From positions 62,001 to 126,000 of the forward strand of contig NZ_FCNY02000019.1 of NCBI RefSeq assembly GCF_001544575.2: a DNA stretch of 64,000 bases, written 5' to 3'. Position numbers and translations under genes: made by a program. The DNA comes from Caballeronia cordobensis. Lineage in GTDB: Bacteria > Pseudomonadota > Gammaproteobacteria > Burkholderiales > Burkholderiaceae. The notes below the pieces were generated by a model. The model saw nothing but the letters and a program-made list of their open reading frames with translations. It ran no database searches and was not told the DNA's origin. This document shows positions 45,002 through 54,011 of the stretch, in pieces; within the stretch, counting starts at the first letter, position 1; each line of letters starts with the position of its first letter.

Positions 45002-45042
45002 GGGCCGATGCCCGGAATGGAGGCATTTCCGGTCATCGGCCC
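45002..45042 (-). repeat. Long hairpin between the peroxiredoxin and lpxC genes
   Basis: A 9-bp perfect outer stem (GGGCCGATG at 45002-45010, CATCGGCCC at 45034-45042) continues after a small bulge into a 6-bp inner stem (CCGGAA at 45012-45017, TTCCGG at 45027-45032). The T run after it on the minus strand is weak (GTTCTACTT), so it may be a poor terminator or an mRNA processing element. Confidence 0.55.
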
Positions 45043-45106
45043 CAAGTTGCGGCCTGGTACGAGGGCGCTTCGAGCGTTGCGCGCGGGCAACGCAGCGCCG
45101 CTGCAC

Positions 45107-45610
45107 TCAGCGCAACGTCGCCAGGATGCTTTGAGCGTCGCTGACTTCGAACTTGCCGGGCGCTTCGACGGACAGCGTCTTGACCACGCCGTCGTCGACC
45201 ACCATTGCGTAGCGCTGGGAACGGATTCCCATGCCACGCGCGGACAAATCCTGATCCAGTCCGAGTGCCTGGGTGAAACGCGCACTGCCATCCGCGATCA
45301 TCCTCACCTTGCCCGAGGTTTGGAGATCGCGTCCCCACGCGCTCATCACGAACGCGTCGTTGACGGAAACGCACCAGACTTCGTCGATGCCGGCCGCGGA
45401 CAGGTCCGCCGCCGCTTCGACATAGCCGGGCACGTGTCTGGCGGAGCACGTCGGCGTGAACGCGCCCGGCAATCCGAAGATCACCACGCGTTTGCCTGCG
45501 CACCGCTCGCGTACCGGGAACGCATTCGGTCCCACGGCGCAGCCTTCGGTCGCCTCTTCGATGAACTCGAAAATGCTGACATCCGGCAACGTTTCACCCA
45601 CTTTGATCAT
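45107..45610 (-). CDS. Peroxiredoxin of the Prx5 / AhpC-TSA type
   Basis: 167 residues. The thioredoxin-fold peroxidase has the peroxidatic cysteine in PGAFTPTCSARHVPGY (near residue 50), the Prx5 signature. A second cysteine in AGIDEVWCVSVND is in the usual Prx5 position. It reduces hydroperoxides with glutathione/glutaredoxin or thioredoxin. ATG 45610 has GGAAGGA upstream; the longer frame is unsupported. It lies between ftsZ and lpxC on the same strand, and no functional link with them is known. Confidence 0.9.
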   Translation of the reverse strand: MIKVGETLPDVSIFEFIEEATEGCAVGPNAFPVRERCAGKRVVIFGLPGAFTPTCSARHVPGYVEAAADLSAAGIDEVWCVSVNDAFVMSAWGRDLQTSGKVRMIADGSARFTQALGLDQDLSARGMGIRSQRYAMVVDDGVVKTLSVEAPGKFEVSDAQSILATLR

Positions 45611-45895
45611 GCTCGGTCCTTCCCTCATCAGTGCTCGCGACATCCTCGCGATCGCATCGTCCCGCGGCGTTGCCGAACTGCGTTGCGGCGATCCCGGCTT
45701 CAACCTGCCTTCCTTGACGTCAGGGGCAAATTCGTGGGGGTCGGCTGGCCACGGCCCGGCGTCCATTTAAATCAGGACGCGGCCTTGGACAGTCGCCCCA
45801 CGCGAAGCCAGCATCATCCGCGCCGGTCGTTCAGCGCGTGCACGCGGTGGGCTGCGTCGTCATGACGAACTCAGCAGCAAATACCGTGCGTGCGC

Positions 45896-47104
45896 TTAGT
45901 CCGCTTGCTTGCGCAGGAACGCCGGAATGTCGTACGTATCGACGCCCTTTTCCTGCAGCGCCTGAACGTGCGATGCCGCCGTCTCACGCGTCGAACGCCA
46001 CACGGCCGGCGTGTCGAGCTGACCGTAGTCCGTCGTGCCCTGGCCGTGCTGCGTGCCGTACGAATTGTGCGGAGCGTGATGCGCATGCGCGACCGGCTGG
46101 TTGTCGGTGCCCGTGCGCAGCAGGGTCATCGGCGCTTGCTGCTGCTTCTTCGCCGCGCGGCCCAGGCCCGTTGCGACCACCGTCACGCGCAGCGCGTCGC
46201 CCATCGCGTCGTCGTACACCGCGCCGAAGATCACCGTGGCGTCGTCGGCTGCATACGACTTGATGGTGTTCATCACTTCACGCGTTTCCGACAAACGCAG
46301 CGAACGGCTCGACGTGATGTTCACCAGCACGCCACGCGCACCCGACAGATCCACGCCTTCGAGCAGCGGGCTCGCCACCGCCTGTTCCGCAGCGAGACGC
46401 GCGCGATCGACGCCGGCAACCGTCGCCGTGCCCATCATCGCCTTGCCCTGCTCGCCCATCACCGTTTTCACGTCTTCGAAGTCGACGTTCACGAGTCCAT
46501 CGACGTTGATGATTTCCGCGATACCGGCCACAGCGTTGTTCAGCACGTCGTCCGCGCACTGGAAGCACTTGTCCATCTCGGCGTCATCGCCCATCACCTC
46601 GAACAGCTTGTCGTTCAGCACGACGATCAGCGAGTCGACGTGATCCTCCAGTTGTTGCGAGCCAGCTTCGGCCACGCGCATGCGGCGGCCGCCTTCGAAC
46701 TCGAACGGCTTGCTCACGACGCCAACGGTCAGAATGCCCATTTCCTTCGCGATCTGCGCCACGACCGGCGCCGCGCCCGTGCCCGTGCCACCGCCCATGC
46801 CCGCGGTGATGAACACCATGTGCGCGCCGCGCAGTGCGTCGGCGATACGCTCGCGTGCGTCTTCCGCCGCTTCCTTGCCCTTGTCCGGCTTCGCGCCCGC
46901 GCCGAGACCGGTCATGCCGAGCTGCAGCACCGTCGGGGCGCGCGAACGAGCGAGCGCTTGCGCGTCGGTGTTCATCACGATGAAGTCCACGCCCTGCACG
47001 CCGCGCGTGATCATGTGCTGCACCGCGTTGCCACCCGCACCACCAACACCGACGACCTTGATGATCGTTCCGTTGGTTTCCGTTTCCAGCATTTCGAAAT
47101 CCAT
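45896..47104 (-). CDS. ftsZ: Cell division GTPase FtsZ
   Basis: Tubulin-like GTPase that polymerises into the Z ring at mid-cell. 402 residues: tubulin signature GGGTGTG at 104-110, T7-loop region NVDFEDVKTVM, a variable His/Gln-rich linker (about 330-380), and the conserved C-terminal peptide DTYDIPAFLRKQAD that binds FtsA and ZipA. ATG 47104. Last gene of the dcw cluster, 108 bp after ftsA, which leaves room for a local promoter. Confidence 0.97.
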   Translation of the reverse strand: MDFEMLETETNGTIIKVVGVGGAGGNAVQHMITRGVQGVDFIVMNTDAQALARSRAPTVLQLGMTGLGAGAKPDKGKEAAEDARERIADALRGAHMVFITAGMGGGTGTGAAPVVAQIAKEMGILTVGVVSKPFEFEGGRRMRVAEAGSQQLEDHVDSLIVVLNDKLFEVMGDDAEMDKCFQCADDVLNNAVAGIAEIINVDGLVNVDFEDVKTVMGEQGKAMMGTATVAGVDRARLAAEQAVASPLLEGVDLSGARGVLVNITSSRSLRLSETREVMNTIKSYAADDATVIFGAVYDDAMGDALRVTVVATGLGRAAKKQQQAPMTLLRTGTDNQPVAHAHHAPHNSYGTQHGQGTTDYGQLDTPAVWRSTRETAASHVQALQEKGVDTYDIPAFLRKQAD

Positions 47105-47212
47105 GTTGCCTCCGTCAAGAATGAAGATCGGCGTTATTCGATGAGAGATCGGGCAACCTCACATCGCGCGCCAGCCGCCGGTACCAGCGCGAAGTTCTTT
47201 TGATGCTTCTTC

Positions 47213-48445
47213 TTAGAAATTCCCGAGGAACCAGTCCTTCATCCTCGTGAACACTTGTCCCATCGATCCGTTCTGCACCGCGACCTTGCGGCCGCGCATG
47301 CGTTGCGAGCGTCCTTCGGCAAGCAGGCCCATTGCAGTGGAGTAGCGCGGATTGCGCACCACGTCCGCGAGGCCGCCCGCGTATTCCGGCACGCCGATGC
47401 GCACCGGCTTCAGGAAGATGTCTTCACCGAGCTCGACCATGCCGGGCATCATCGCCGCGCCGCCGGTCAGCACGACGCCGCTCGACAACAACTCTTCGTA
47501 GCCCGACTCGCGCACGACTTGCTGCACGAGTGAGAACAACTCTTCGACGCGCGGTTCCACGACCGCCGCCAGCGCCTGGCGCGACAGCGTGCGCGGACCG
47601 CGCTCGCCGAGGCCCGGCACTTCGATCATTTCGTCCGGATCGGCGAGCGCCTGCTTCGCGATGCCGTAGCTCACCTTGATGTCTTCCGCGTCGGGCGTCG
47701 GCGTGCGCAGCGCCATCGCGACGTCGCTCGTGATCTGATCGCCGGCGATGGGGATCACGGCCGTATGGCGGATCGCGCCTTCGCTGAAGATGGCGATGTC
47801 GGTCGTGCCGCCGCCGATATCGACCAGCACCACGCCCAGTTCCTTCTCGTCCTCGGTCAGCACCGCGAGCGACGACGCGAGCGGTTGCAGAATGAGGTCG
47901 TTCACTTCGAGCCCGCAGCGGCGCACGCACTTGACGATGTTCTGCGCCGCGCTCACCGCGCCCGTCACGATATGCACCTTCACTTCGAGGCGGATGCCGC
48001 TCATGCCGATCGGCTCGCGCACGTCTTCCTGCCCGTCGATGATGAATTCCTGCGTCAGGATGTGCAGCACCTGCTGATCGGTCGGAATGTTGATCGCCTT
48101 GGCCGTTTCGATCACGCGCGCGACATCCGCCTGCGTGACTTCCTTGTCCTTGATCGCGACCATGCCGCTCGAATTGAAGCTGCGGATATGGCTGCCCGCG
48201 ATGCCCGTGAAGACGTTCGTGATCTTGCAGTCCGCCATCAGCTCGGCTTCTTCGAGCGCGCGCTGGATGGATTGCACCGTGGCCTCGATATTGACCACGA
48301 CGCCCTTCTTCAACCCCTTCGAGTCGCTCTGACCGAGTCCGATCACCTCGTAGTGGCCTTCGCCCTTCAGTTCGGCGACGATCGCGACCACCTTCGACGT
48401 TCCGATGTCGAGGGAAACCAGCAGGTCTTTGTAGTCTTTGCTCAT
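47213..48445 (-). CDS. ftsA: Cell division protein FtsA
   Basis: Actin-like ATPase that tethers FtsZ to the membrane and recruits late division proteins. 410 residues: phosphate-1 motif VSLDIGTSKV, the SHS2 1C domain around residues 85-165, phosphate-2 VLVDIGGGTTDIA, adenosine motif VLTGGAAMM, and a C-terminal amphipathic membrane-targeting helix (VFTRMKDWFLGNF). ATG 48445, 27 bp after ftsQ. Confidence 0.97.
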   Translation of the reverse strand: MSKDYKDLLVSLDIGTSKVVAIVAELKGEGHYEVIGLGQSDSKGLKKGVVVNIEATVQSIQRALEEAELMADCKITNVFTGIAGSHIRSFNSSGMVAIKDKEVTQADVARVIETAKAINIPTDQQVLHILTQEFIIDGQEDVREPIGMSGIRLEVKVHIVTGAVSAAQNIVKCVRRCGLEVNDLILQPLASSLAVLTEDEKELGVVLVDIGGGTTDIAIFSEGAIRHTAVIPIAGDQITSDVAMALRTPTPDAEDIKVSYGIAKQALADPDEMIEVPGLGERGPRTLSRQALAAVVEPRVEELFSLVQQVVRESGYEELLSSGVVLTGGAAMMPGMVELGEDIFLKPVRIGVPEYAGGLADVVRNPRYSTAMGLLAEGRSQRMRGRKVAVQNGSMGQVFTRMKDWFLGNF

Positions 48446-48472
48446 AGCGTGCTCATTGCCCGTGATGTCTGC

Positions 48473-49225
48473 TTACTTCTTGGCCTTGTCGGTGTCGTTG
48501 ATGAAACGCATGTTCGCTGCGCGTATCGCGAAGCCGTTCGGGTAACGCAAATCCGCATATTCGATGTCCTTCCCCCATCTTCCCGTCACGGACGGCCACG
48601 ACGCGACGAAACGCTTGCAGCGCTCGTTCAGCGTGTCCTGATTGCGCTCGCGGCCGAGCTCGATCTGCGTGCCGTTCGAGAGCTTGACCGTCCACGCGAA
48701 GCGCGGCGACAGCGTCACTTCGTCCGGCTGCGCGTCGAGCGGCGCGAACCACTTCTGGAAATCGTGATACCGCGCGACCACTTCCTTCGCCGTGCCTTCG
48801 GGACCGTCGAACGCGGGCAGGTCGTCGTCGAGCTCGCCCTGATTCGCGGTGAAGAGTTCGCCGTCGACGCTCACCAACTGATCGTTGCCCCAGGTGCCGA
48901 GCGGCTTGTACTCCTCCAGCGTCACCGCGAGCGCGTTCGGCCATACGCGCCGCACGCTCGCATGACGCACCCACGGCACCTGCTCGAACGCAGTGCGCGC
49001 CGCGTCCAGATCCACCGTGAAAAAATTGCCCTTCAAATGACCGACCACGCTCGCGCGCACGACCGGCGAACTGATGTGCGTCGTATCGCCGTCGATCTGA
49101 AGTTCGCGCAGACGAAACTCGGGACGCTGGATCGCCCAGTAACCCGCGGCGGCCAGCAGCAGCAGCACGAGCACGACGTGCAGCGCATTGGCGGCGAGGT
49201 TGAGTTGGCGAACGTTGTTCCACAT
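48473..49225 (-). CDS. ftsQ: Cell division protein FtsQ
   Basis: Bitopic inner-membrane protein bridging early and late divisome parts. 250 residues: a short cytoplasmic tail, one helix (ALHVVLVLLLLAAAGYWAIQ, about 14-33), a POTRA domain (FRLRELQIDGD onward) and the FtsQ/DivIB domain (VPWVRHASVRRVWPNALAVTLEEYKPLGTW). ATG 49225, 34 bp after ddlB. Confidence 0.95.
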   Translation of the reverse strand: MWNNVRQLNLAANALHVVLVLLLLAAAGYWAIQRPEFRLRELQIDGDTTHISSPVVRASVVGHLKGNFFTVDLDAARTAFEQVPWVRHASVRRVWPNALAVTLEEYKPLGTWGNDQLVSVDGELFTANQGELDDDLPAFDGPEGTAKEVVARYHDFQKWFAPLDAQPDEVTLSPRFAWTVKLSNGTQIELGRERNQDTLNERCKRFVASWPSVTGRWGKDIEYADLRYPNGFAIRAANMRFINDTDKAKK

Positions 49226-49259
49226 GGTTTCGCTTGTTCGTGTCCGGTGTGTGTTCGAC

Positions 49260-50213
49260 CTAATTCTTCAGCGTGAGCGAGAGCACTTTCACGACGAGAT
49301 CCTTGTAGCTGATGCCGACCGCGCGCGCGGCCTTCGGCGGCAGCGAGTGGTCCGTCATGCCGGGCGCCGTGTTCACTTCGAGGAAGTACGGGTTGCCGTT
49401 TGCATCGAGCATGAAATCCGCGCGGCCCCAGTCGGTGCAGCCGAGAATCTCGAACGAGCGCTTGGTCAGCGCCTTCATGCGCGTTTCTTCAGCTTCTGTG
49501 AGACCGCACGGAATCAGGTATTGCGTGTCGTTGGCGACGTACTTCGCGTGATAGTCGTAGAACTCGCCCGCCGGCACGATCTTGATGACCGGCAAGTCGA
49601 GATCGCCCGCGATGCAGCACGTGTACTCGCCGCCGCCTTCGATGCTCTTCTCGACGATCACGATCTTGTCGTACTTGACGGCTTCTTCGAGCGCCGGCAC
49701 GAGCGTTTCCGCGCTCTTCACCTTGATGACGGCGACGCTCGACCCTTCGCTCGCCGGCTTCACGAAGAGCGGCAGCCCGAGCTTCGCGACGATGTCCTGC
49801 GCGCGCGCCGCGTAGTCTTCGCCGCGGAAGACGGTTTCGAACGGCGGCGTGGGAATGCCGGTCTGCTGCCACACGAGCTTCGTGCGCAGCTTGTCCATGC
49901 CGAGCGCCGAACCGAGCACGCCGCTGCCCGTGTAACGGATGCCGTAGAAGTCGAGCGCGCCTTGCAGCTGGCCGTTCTCGCCATAGCCGCCATGCAGCGC
50001 GATGAACGCGCGCACGAAGCCTTCGGCCTTCAGATCCGAAAGCGGGCGCCGCGCCGGATCGAACGCGTGCGCGTCGATGCCTGCTTCGCGCAGGCCTTCG
50101 AGCACGAGACGCCCCGAATTGAGCGAGACCTCGCGCTCGGCGGAATTCCCGCCCAGCAGCACCGCGACTTTGCCGAATACGGCCGGATCGATTTGATTCA
50201 CTTGGTTGCTCAT
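49260..50213 (-). CDS. ddlB: D-alanine--D-alanine ligase
   Basis: ATP-grasp enzyme making the D-Ala-D-Ala dipeptide for MurF. 317 residues. The N-terminal VAVLLGGNSAEREVSLNSG is the family signature; the ATP-grasp core has LFVKPASEGSSVAVIKV and the metal-binding GRADFMLDANGNPYFLEVNTAPGMT. ATG 50213, 10 bp after murC. Confidence 0.97.
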   Translation of the reverse strand: MSNQVNQIDPAVFGKVAVLLGGNSAEREVSLNSGRLVLEGLREAGIDAHAFDPARRPLSDLKAEGFVRAFIALHGGYGENGQLQGALDFYGIRYTGSGVLGSALGMDKLRTKLVWQQTGIPTPPFETVFRGEDYAARAQDIVAKLGLPLFVKPASEGSSVAVIKVKSAETLVPALEEAVKYDKIVIVEKSIEGGGEYTCCIAGDLDLPVIKIVPAGEFYDYHAKYVANDTQYLIPCGLTEAEETRMKALTKRSFEILGCTDWGRADFMLDANGNPYFLEVNTAPGMTDHSLPPKAARAVGISYKDLVVKVLSLTLKN

Positions 50214-50223
50214 TGTCTTGCTC

Positions 50224-51618
50224 TTACTGAGGCTGGGGGTTAGCCAGCTTTCCGCACACGCCGCCGATGGAGCCCGCGCCCATCGCGATCACCACGTCGC
50301 CGTTGCGCGCGATGGTCGTGACCGCGTCGGGCACTTCGTCCACCGTTTCGACGAACACCGGCTCGACCTTGCCCGCGACGCGGATCGCACGCGCGAGCGC
50401 GCGGCCGTCCGCCGCGACGATGGGCGCTTCGCCAGCCGCATAGACATCGGTGAGGACGAGGGCATCGACCGTCGACAGCACTCTCACGAAATCTTCGAAG
50501 CAGTCACGGGTGCGCGTATAGCGATGCGGCTGGAACGCGAGCACGAGACGCCGATCGGGGAACGCACCGCGCGCCGCCGCGATCGTCGCGGCCATTTCGA
50601 CCGGGTGATGACCGTAATCGTCGATCAGCGTGTACGCACCTTCGCCGCCCGTCGTGTTCACTTCGCCGTAACGCTGGAAACGCCGGCCCACGCCGTTGAA
50701 TTCCGCGAGCGCACGCTGGATATCGGCATCGGCGACTTCGAGTTCGGTCGCGATGGCGATGGCCGCCAGCGCGTTCTGCACGTTGTGCGTGCCCGGCAGG
50801 TTCAGCACGATGTCGAGCGCCGGCGCGTCTTCGCGCAGGGTCGTGAAATGCATGCGGCCGTCGCGCGCCTCGACATTCACCGCGCGCACCTGCGCTTCCG
50901 CGCCGAGACCGTAGCGGATGATCGGCTTCGACACGAACGGCAGGATTTCGCGCACGTTCGGATCGTCGACGCACAGCACCGCGATGCCATAGAACGGCAG
51001 CCGGTGCGTGAACTCGATGAACGCCTGCTTCAGCCGCGCGAAGTCGTGGCCGTAGGTGTCCATGTGATCGGCGTCGATGTTCGTGATGACTTCGATCACC
51101 GGGAAAAGATTGAGGAACGACGCATCGGATTCGTCCGCTTCCGCGACAATGAAATCGCCCGTGCCGAGCCGCGCGTTCGCGCCCGCGCTGTTCAGCCGTC
51201 CGCCGATGACGAAGGTCGGATCGAGCCCGCCCGCGGCCAGCACGCTCGCGACGAGCGAGGTCGTCGTGGTCTTGCCGTGCGTGCCCGCGATGGCGATGCC
51301 CTGTTTGAGCCGCATGAGTTCGGCGAGCATGACGGCGCGCGGCACGATCGGCACGCGGCGATGGCGCGCGGCCAGCACTTCGGGATTGTCCGGACGCACG
51401 GCCGTCGATACGACGACCGCATTCGCGCCTTCGATGTTCTGCTCGTGATGGCCGATCTCGACGCGTGCGCCGAGCGCCCGCAAGCGCTCGGTGACGGCGC
51501 CGTTGGAGAGATCCGAGCCGCTCACGTGATAGCCGAGATTCAGCAGCACTTCGGCGATGCCGCTCATGCCCGCGCCGCCGATCCCGACGAAATGAATATG
51601 TTTGACGATGTGCTTCAT
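50224..51618 (-). CDS. murC: UDP-N-acetylmuramate--L-alanine ligase
   Basis: Adds L-Ala to UDP-MurNAc, the first amino acid of the stem peptide. 464 residues: Rossmann-type N domain (IHFVGIGGAGMSGIAEVL), central ATP domain (GTHGKTTTTSLV), and C-terminal domain with RRFQRYGE and DDYGHHPVE. ATG 51618 directly abuts the murG stop codon. Confidence 0.97.
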   Translation of the reverse strand: MKHIVKHIHFVGIGGAGMSGIAEVLLNLGYHVSGSDLSNGAVTERLRALGARVEIGHHEQNIEGANAVVVSTAVRPDNPEVLAARHRRVPIVPRAVMLAELMRLKQGIAIAGTHGKTTTTSLVASVLAAGGLDPTFVIGGRLNSAGANARLGTGDFIVAEADESDASFLNLFPVIEVITNIDADHMDTYGHDFARLKQAFIEFTHRLPFYGIAVLCVDDPNVREILPFVSKPIIRYGLGAEAQVRAVNVEARDGRMHFTTLREDAPALDIVLNLPGTHNVQNALAAIAIATELEVADADIQRALAEFNGVGRRFQRYGEVNTTGGEGAYTLIDDYGHHPVEMAATIAAARGAFPDRRLVLAFQPHRYTRTRDCFEDFVRVLSTVDALVLTDVYAAGEAPIVAADGRALARAIRVAGKVEPVFVETVDEVPDAVTTIARNGDVVIAMGAGSIGGVCGKLANPQPQ

Positions 51619-52737
51619 TTAATGTGCCTCCCGAGCTTGCGCGTCGAAACGCGCGCCGGCCACGTCGGCGCAAATGCTCGCGACTTTTTCGGTCGCATCC
51701 GGTTTCGCCAGCGCGCGCGAGCGTTCGGCCATGGCCGCGAGCGTGTCGCGCGTCTGCGCACGTAACCAGTCGGCGAGCTTTTGCGCCGACAAATCGCGTT
51801 GTTGTATCAGTTCGGCCGCGCCGTTCTTCGCGAGGAACGCGCCGTTGGTCGTCTGGTGATCGTCGACCGCGAACGGGAACGGCACGAAGAGCGCGGCCAC
51901 GCCGACCGCCGCGATTTCCGAGACGGTCATCGCGCCCGAGCGGCAAATCACGAGATCCGCCGACGCGTACGCGTTCGCCATGTCCTCGATGAACGGAACG
52001 AGCTGCACATCCGCGCCCGGCGCAAAACCCGCCGCCGCGTAATTCGCTTCGAGTGCTTCGATATGCTTCGCGCCCGCCTGATGCACGATGCGCGGACGCT
52101 CTTGCGGCGACAGCATCGCGAGCGCTTTCGGCACCGTTTCGTTCAACGCGGCAGCGCCCAGACTTCCACCAACGACGAGCACGTTCAGGCGTCCCGAACG
52201 CGCGGCGTAGCGTTCTTTGGGTGGCAATGCGCGCGTTAGTTCCGCGCGAATCGGATTACCGGTCCATTCGGCATTCGGCAGCGCATTGGGAAACGCGACC
52301 AGCACCCGCTTCGCGAGGCGCGCGAGCACCTTGTTCGCGAGACCCGCGATCGAATTTTGTTCGTGCAGCACGAGCGGGCAGCCGGCGAGCTTCGTCATGA
52401 TGCCCGCCGGAAACGTGATATAGCCGCCCATGCCGAGCACGACGTCCGGCTTCACGCGCCGCAGCGCGGCGAGGCTTTGCGAGCACGCGCGCAAGAGATT
52501 GACCGGCAACATCAGCTTGGTCTTGATGCCCTTGCCGCGCACGCCGCCGAAGCGCACGCATTCCATCGGAATGCCGTGCTTCGGCACCAGCGTCGCTTCC
52601 ATGCCGCTCGCGTTGCCGAGCCACACCACGCGCCAGCCGTGCGCCTGCATCCAGTGCGCGACCGCGAGCCCCGGAAACACATGGCCTCCGGTGCCGCCCG
52701 CCATCACCATCAAGGTGCGGTCGCGTTGCGCGGTCAT
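51619..52737 (-). CDS. murG: Lipid II synthase MurG (UDP-GlcNAc transferase)
   Basis: Peripheral inner-membrane GT28 glycosyltransferase that adds GlcNAc to lipid I. 372 residues. Glycine-rich loops LMVMAGGTGGHVFPGL and VVGGSLGAAALN; the donor-site region is ICRSGAMTVSEIAAVG and PFPFAVDDHQTTN. ATG 52737 overlaps the ftsW stop codon (ATGA). Confidence 0.96.
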   Translation of the reverse strand: MTAQRDRTLMVMAGGTGGHVFPGLAVAHWMQAHGWRVVWLGNASGMEATLVPKHGIPMECVRFGGVRGKGIKTKLMLPVNLLRACSQSLAALRRVKPDVVLGMGGYITFPAGIMTKLAGCPLVLHEQNSIAGLANKVLARLAKRVLVAFPNALPNAEWTGNPIRAELTRALPPKERYAARSGRLNVLVVGGSLGAAALNETVPKALAMLSPQERPRIVHQAGAKHIEALEANYAAAGFAPGADVQLVPFIEDMANAYASADLVICRSGAMTVSEIAAVGVAALFVPFPFAVDDHQTTNGAFLAKNGAAELIQQRDLSAQKLADWLRAQTRDTLAAMAERSRALAKPDATEKVASICADVAGARFDAQAREAH

Positions 52738-54011
52738 ACTTTTCCTCCGCGCATCAAGACACGATTCTCGTAATCGACGCGCAGCAAAATGGCCAGCGCG
52801 ACGCAGTTCTGCAAGATGCCCGATCCGCCGTAGGAAACGAGCGGCAACGTAAGACCCTTGGTCGGCAGAAGGCCGAGATTCACGCCCATGTTGATGAACG
52901 TCTGCGCGCCGAACCAGATGCCGACGCCCTTCGCCATCAGACCGGCGAACGTGCGATCGAGCGCGAGCGCCTGACGGCCGATTTCGAACGCGCGGCGCAC
53001 GATCCAGTAGAACAGCAGAATCACGCAGATCACGCCGACGAAACCGAGCTCCTCGCCGATCACCGCGAGAATGAAGTCGGTGTGCGCTTCCGGCAGATAG
53101 TTGAGCTTTTCGACGCTGCCGCCCAGGCCCACGCCGAACCATTCACCGCGCCCGAACGCGATCAGCGAGTGCGTCAACTGGTACGCCTTGCCTTGCGCAT
53201 AGCGGTCGTCCCACGGATCGAGGTACGCGAAGATCCGCTCACGGCGCCACGGCGACGCCCACACGAGCAGCGCGAACGTGCCGACCGCCGTGGCGACCAG
53301 GCCGCCGAACAGCTTGCCGTTCACGCCGCCGAGGAACAGCACGCCCATGGCGATCGCGGCGATCACCATGAACGCGCCCATGTCGGGTTCGAGCAGCAGC
53401 AGCGCGCCGACCGCGCCCACCACGACCGCCATCGGCAGGAAGCCCTTGCCGAAGCTGTGCATGAATTCCTGCTTGCGCACGGTGTAGTTCGCCGCGTAGA
53501 TCGTCACCGCGAGCTTCATGATTTCCGACGGCTGCATGTTCGTGATGCCGAGCGAAATCCAGCGGCGCGCGCCGTTCACGCCTTTGCCGACGTGCGGAAT
53601 CAGCACGATGACGAGCAGCACCAGCGCGACGAGAAAGAACTTCGGCGCATACTTTTCCCACATCTTGATGGGAATCTTGAACGCGATGGTCGCGCCGACG
53701 AGCGCCGTCGTGATCGAGATCAGATGGCGCACGAGGAAGTGATAGTCGCGGTAGCTCGCGTACTTCGGCGAATCGGGCATGGCGATCGACGCCGAGTACA
53801 CCATCACGATGCCCAGACCGAGCAGCGCGATCATCACCCATAGCAGCGAATAGTCGTAGTCGAGCATGCGCGAGCGCGCGGGACGCACGCCGTTCACCGC
53901 GCTCGAAATGCCGCCTCGCGCGCCGCCTTGGCCGCGCCCGGCGAGCGTGTCGTTCGGAACCGCGTTGCGCTGTCCGGTCAGTTTGGATCCGAAGCGTTCC
54001 GACCAGCTCAT
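52734..54011 (-). CDS. ftsW: Septal peptidoglycan polymerase FtsW (SEDS family)
   Basis: SEDS glycosyltransferase that works with FtsI to polymerise septal glycan. 425 residues and about ten helices after a basic, disordered N-terminus of ~45 residues. SEDS signatures: GVNGARRWI, ALLLLEPDMGAFMV, YLPEAHTDFILAVIGEELG with the catalytic-region Asp, and LPLVSYGGSGIL. ATG 54011 overlaps the murD stop (ATGA); an in-frame extension upstream is unsupported. Confidence 0.95.
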   Translation of the reverse strand: MSWSERFGSKLTGQRNAVPNDTLAGRGQGGARGGISSAVNGVRPARSRMLDYDYSLLWVMIALLGLGIVMVYSASIAMPDSPKYASYRDYHFLVRHLISITTALVGATIAFKIPIKMWEKYAPKFFLVALVLLVIVLIPHVGKGVNGARRWISLGITNMQPSEIMKLAVTIYAANYTVRKQEFMHSFGKGFLPMAVVVGAVGALLLLEPDMGAFMVIAAIAMGVLFLGGVNGKLFGGLVATAVGTFALLVWASPWRRERIFAYLDPWDDRYAQGKAYQLTHSLIAFGRGEWFGVGLGGSVEKLNYLPEAHTDFILAVIGEELGFVGVICVILLFYWIVRRAFEIGRQALALDRTFAGLMAKGVGIWFGAQTFINMGVNLGLLPTKGLTLPLVSYGGSGILQNCVALAILLRVDYENRVLMRGGKV

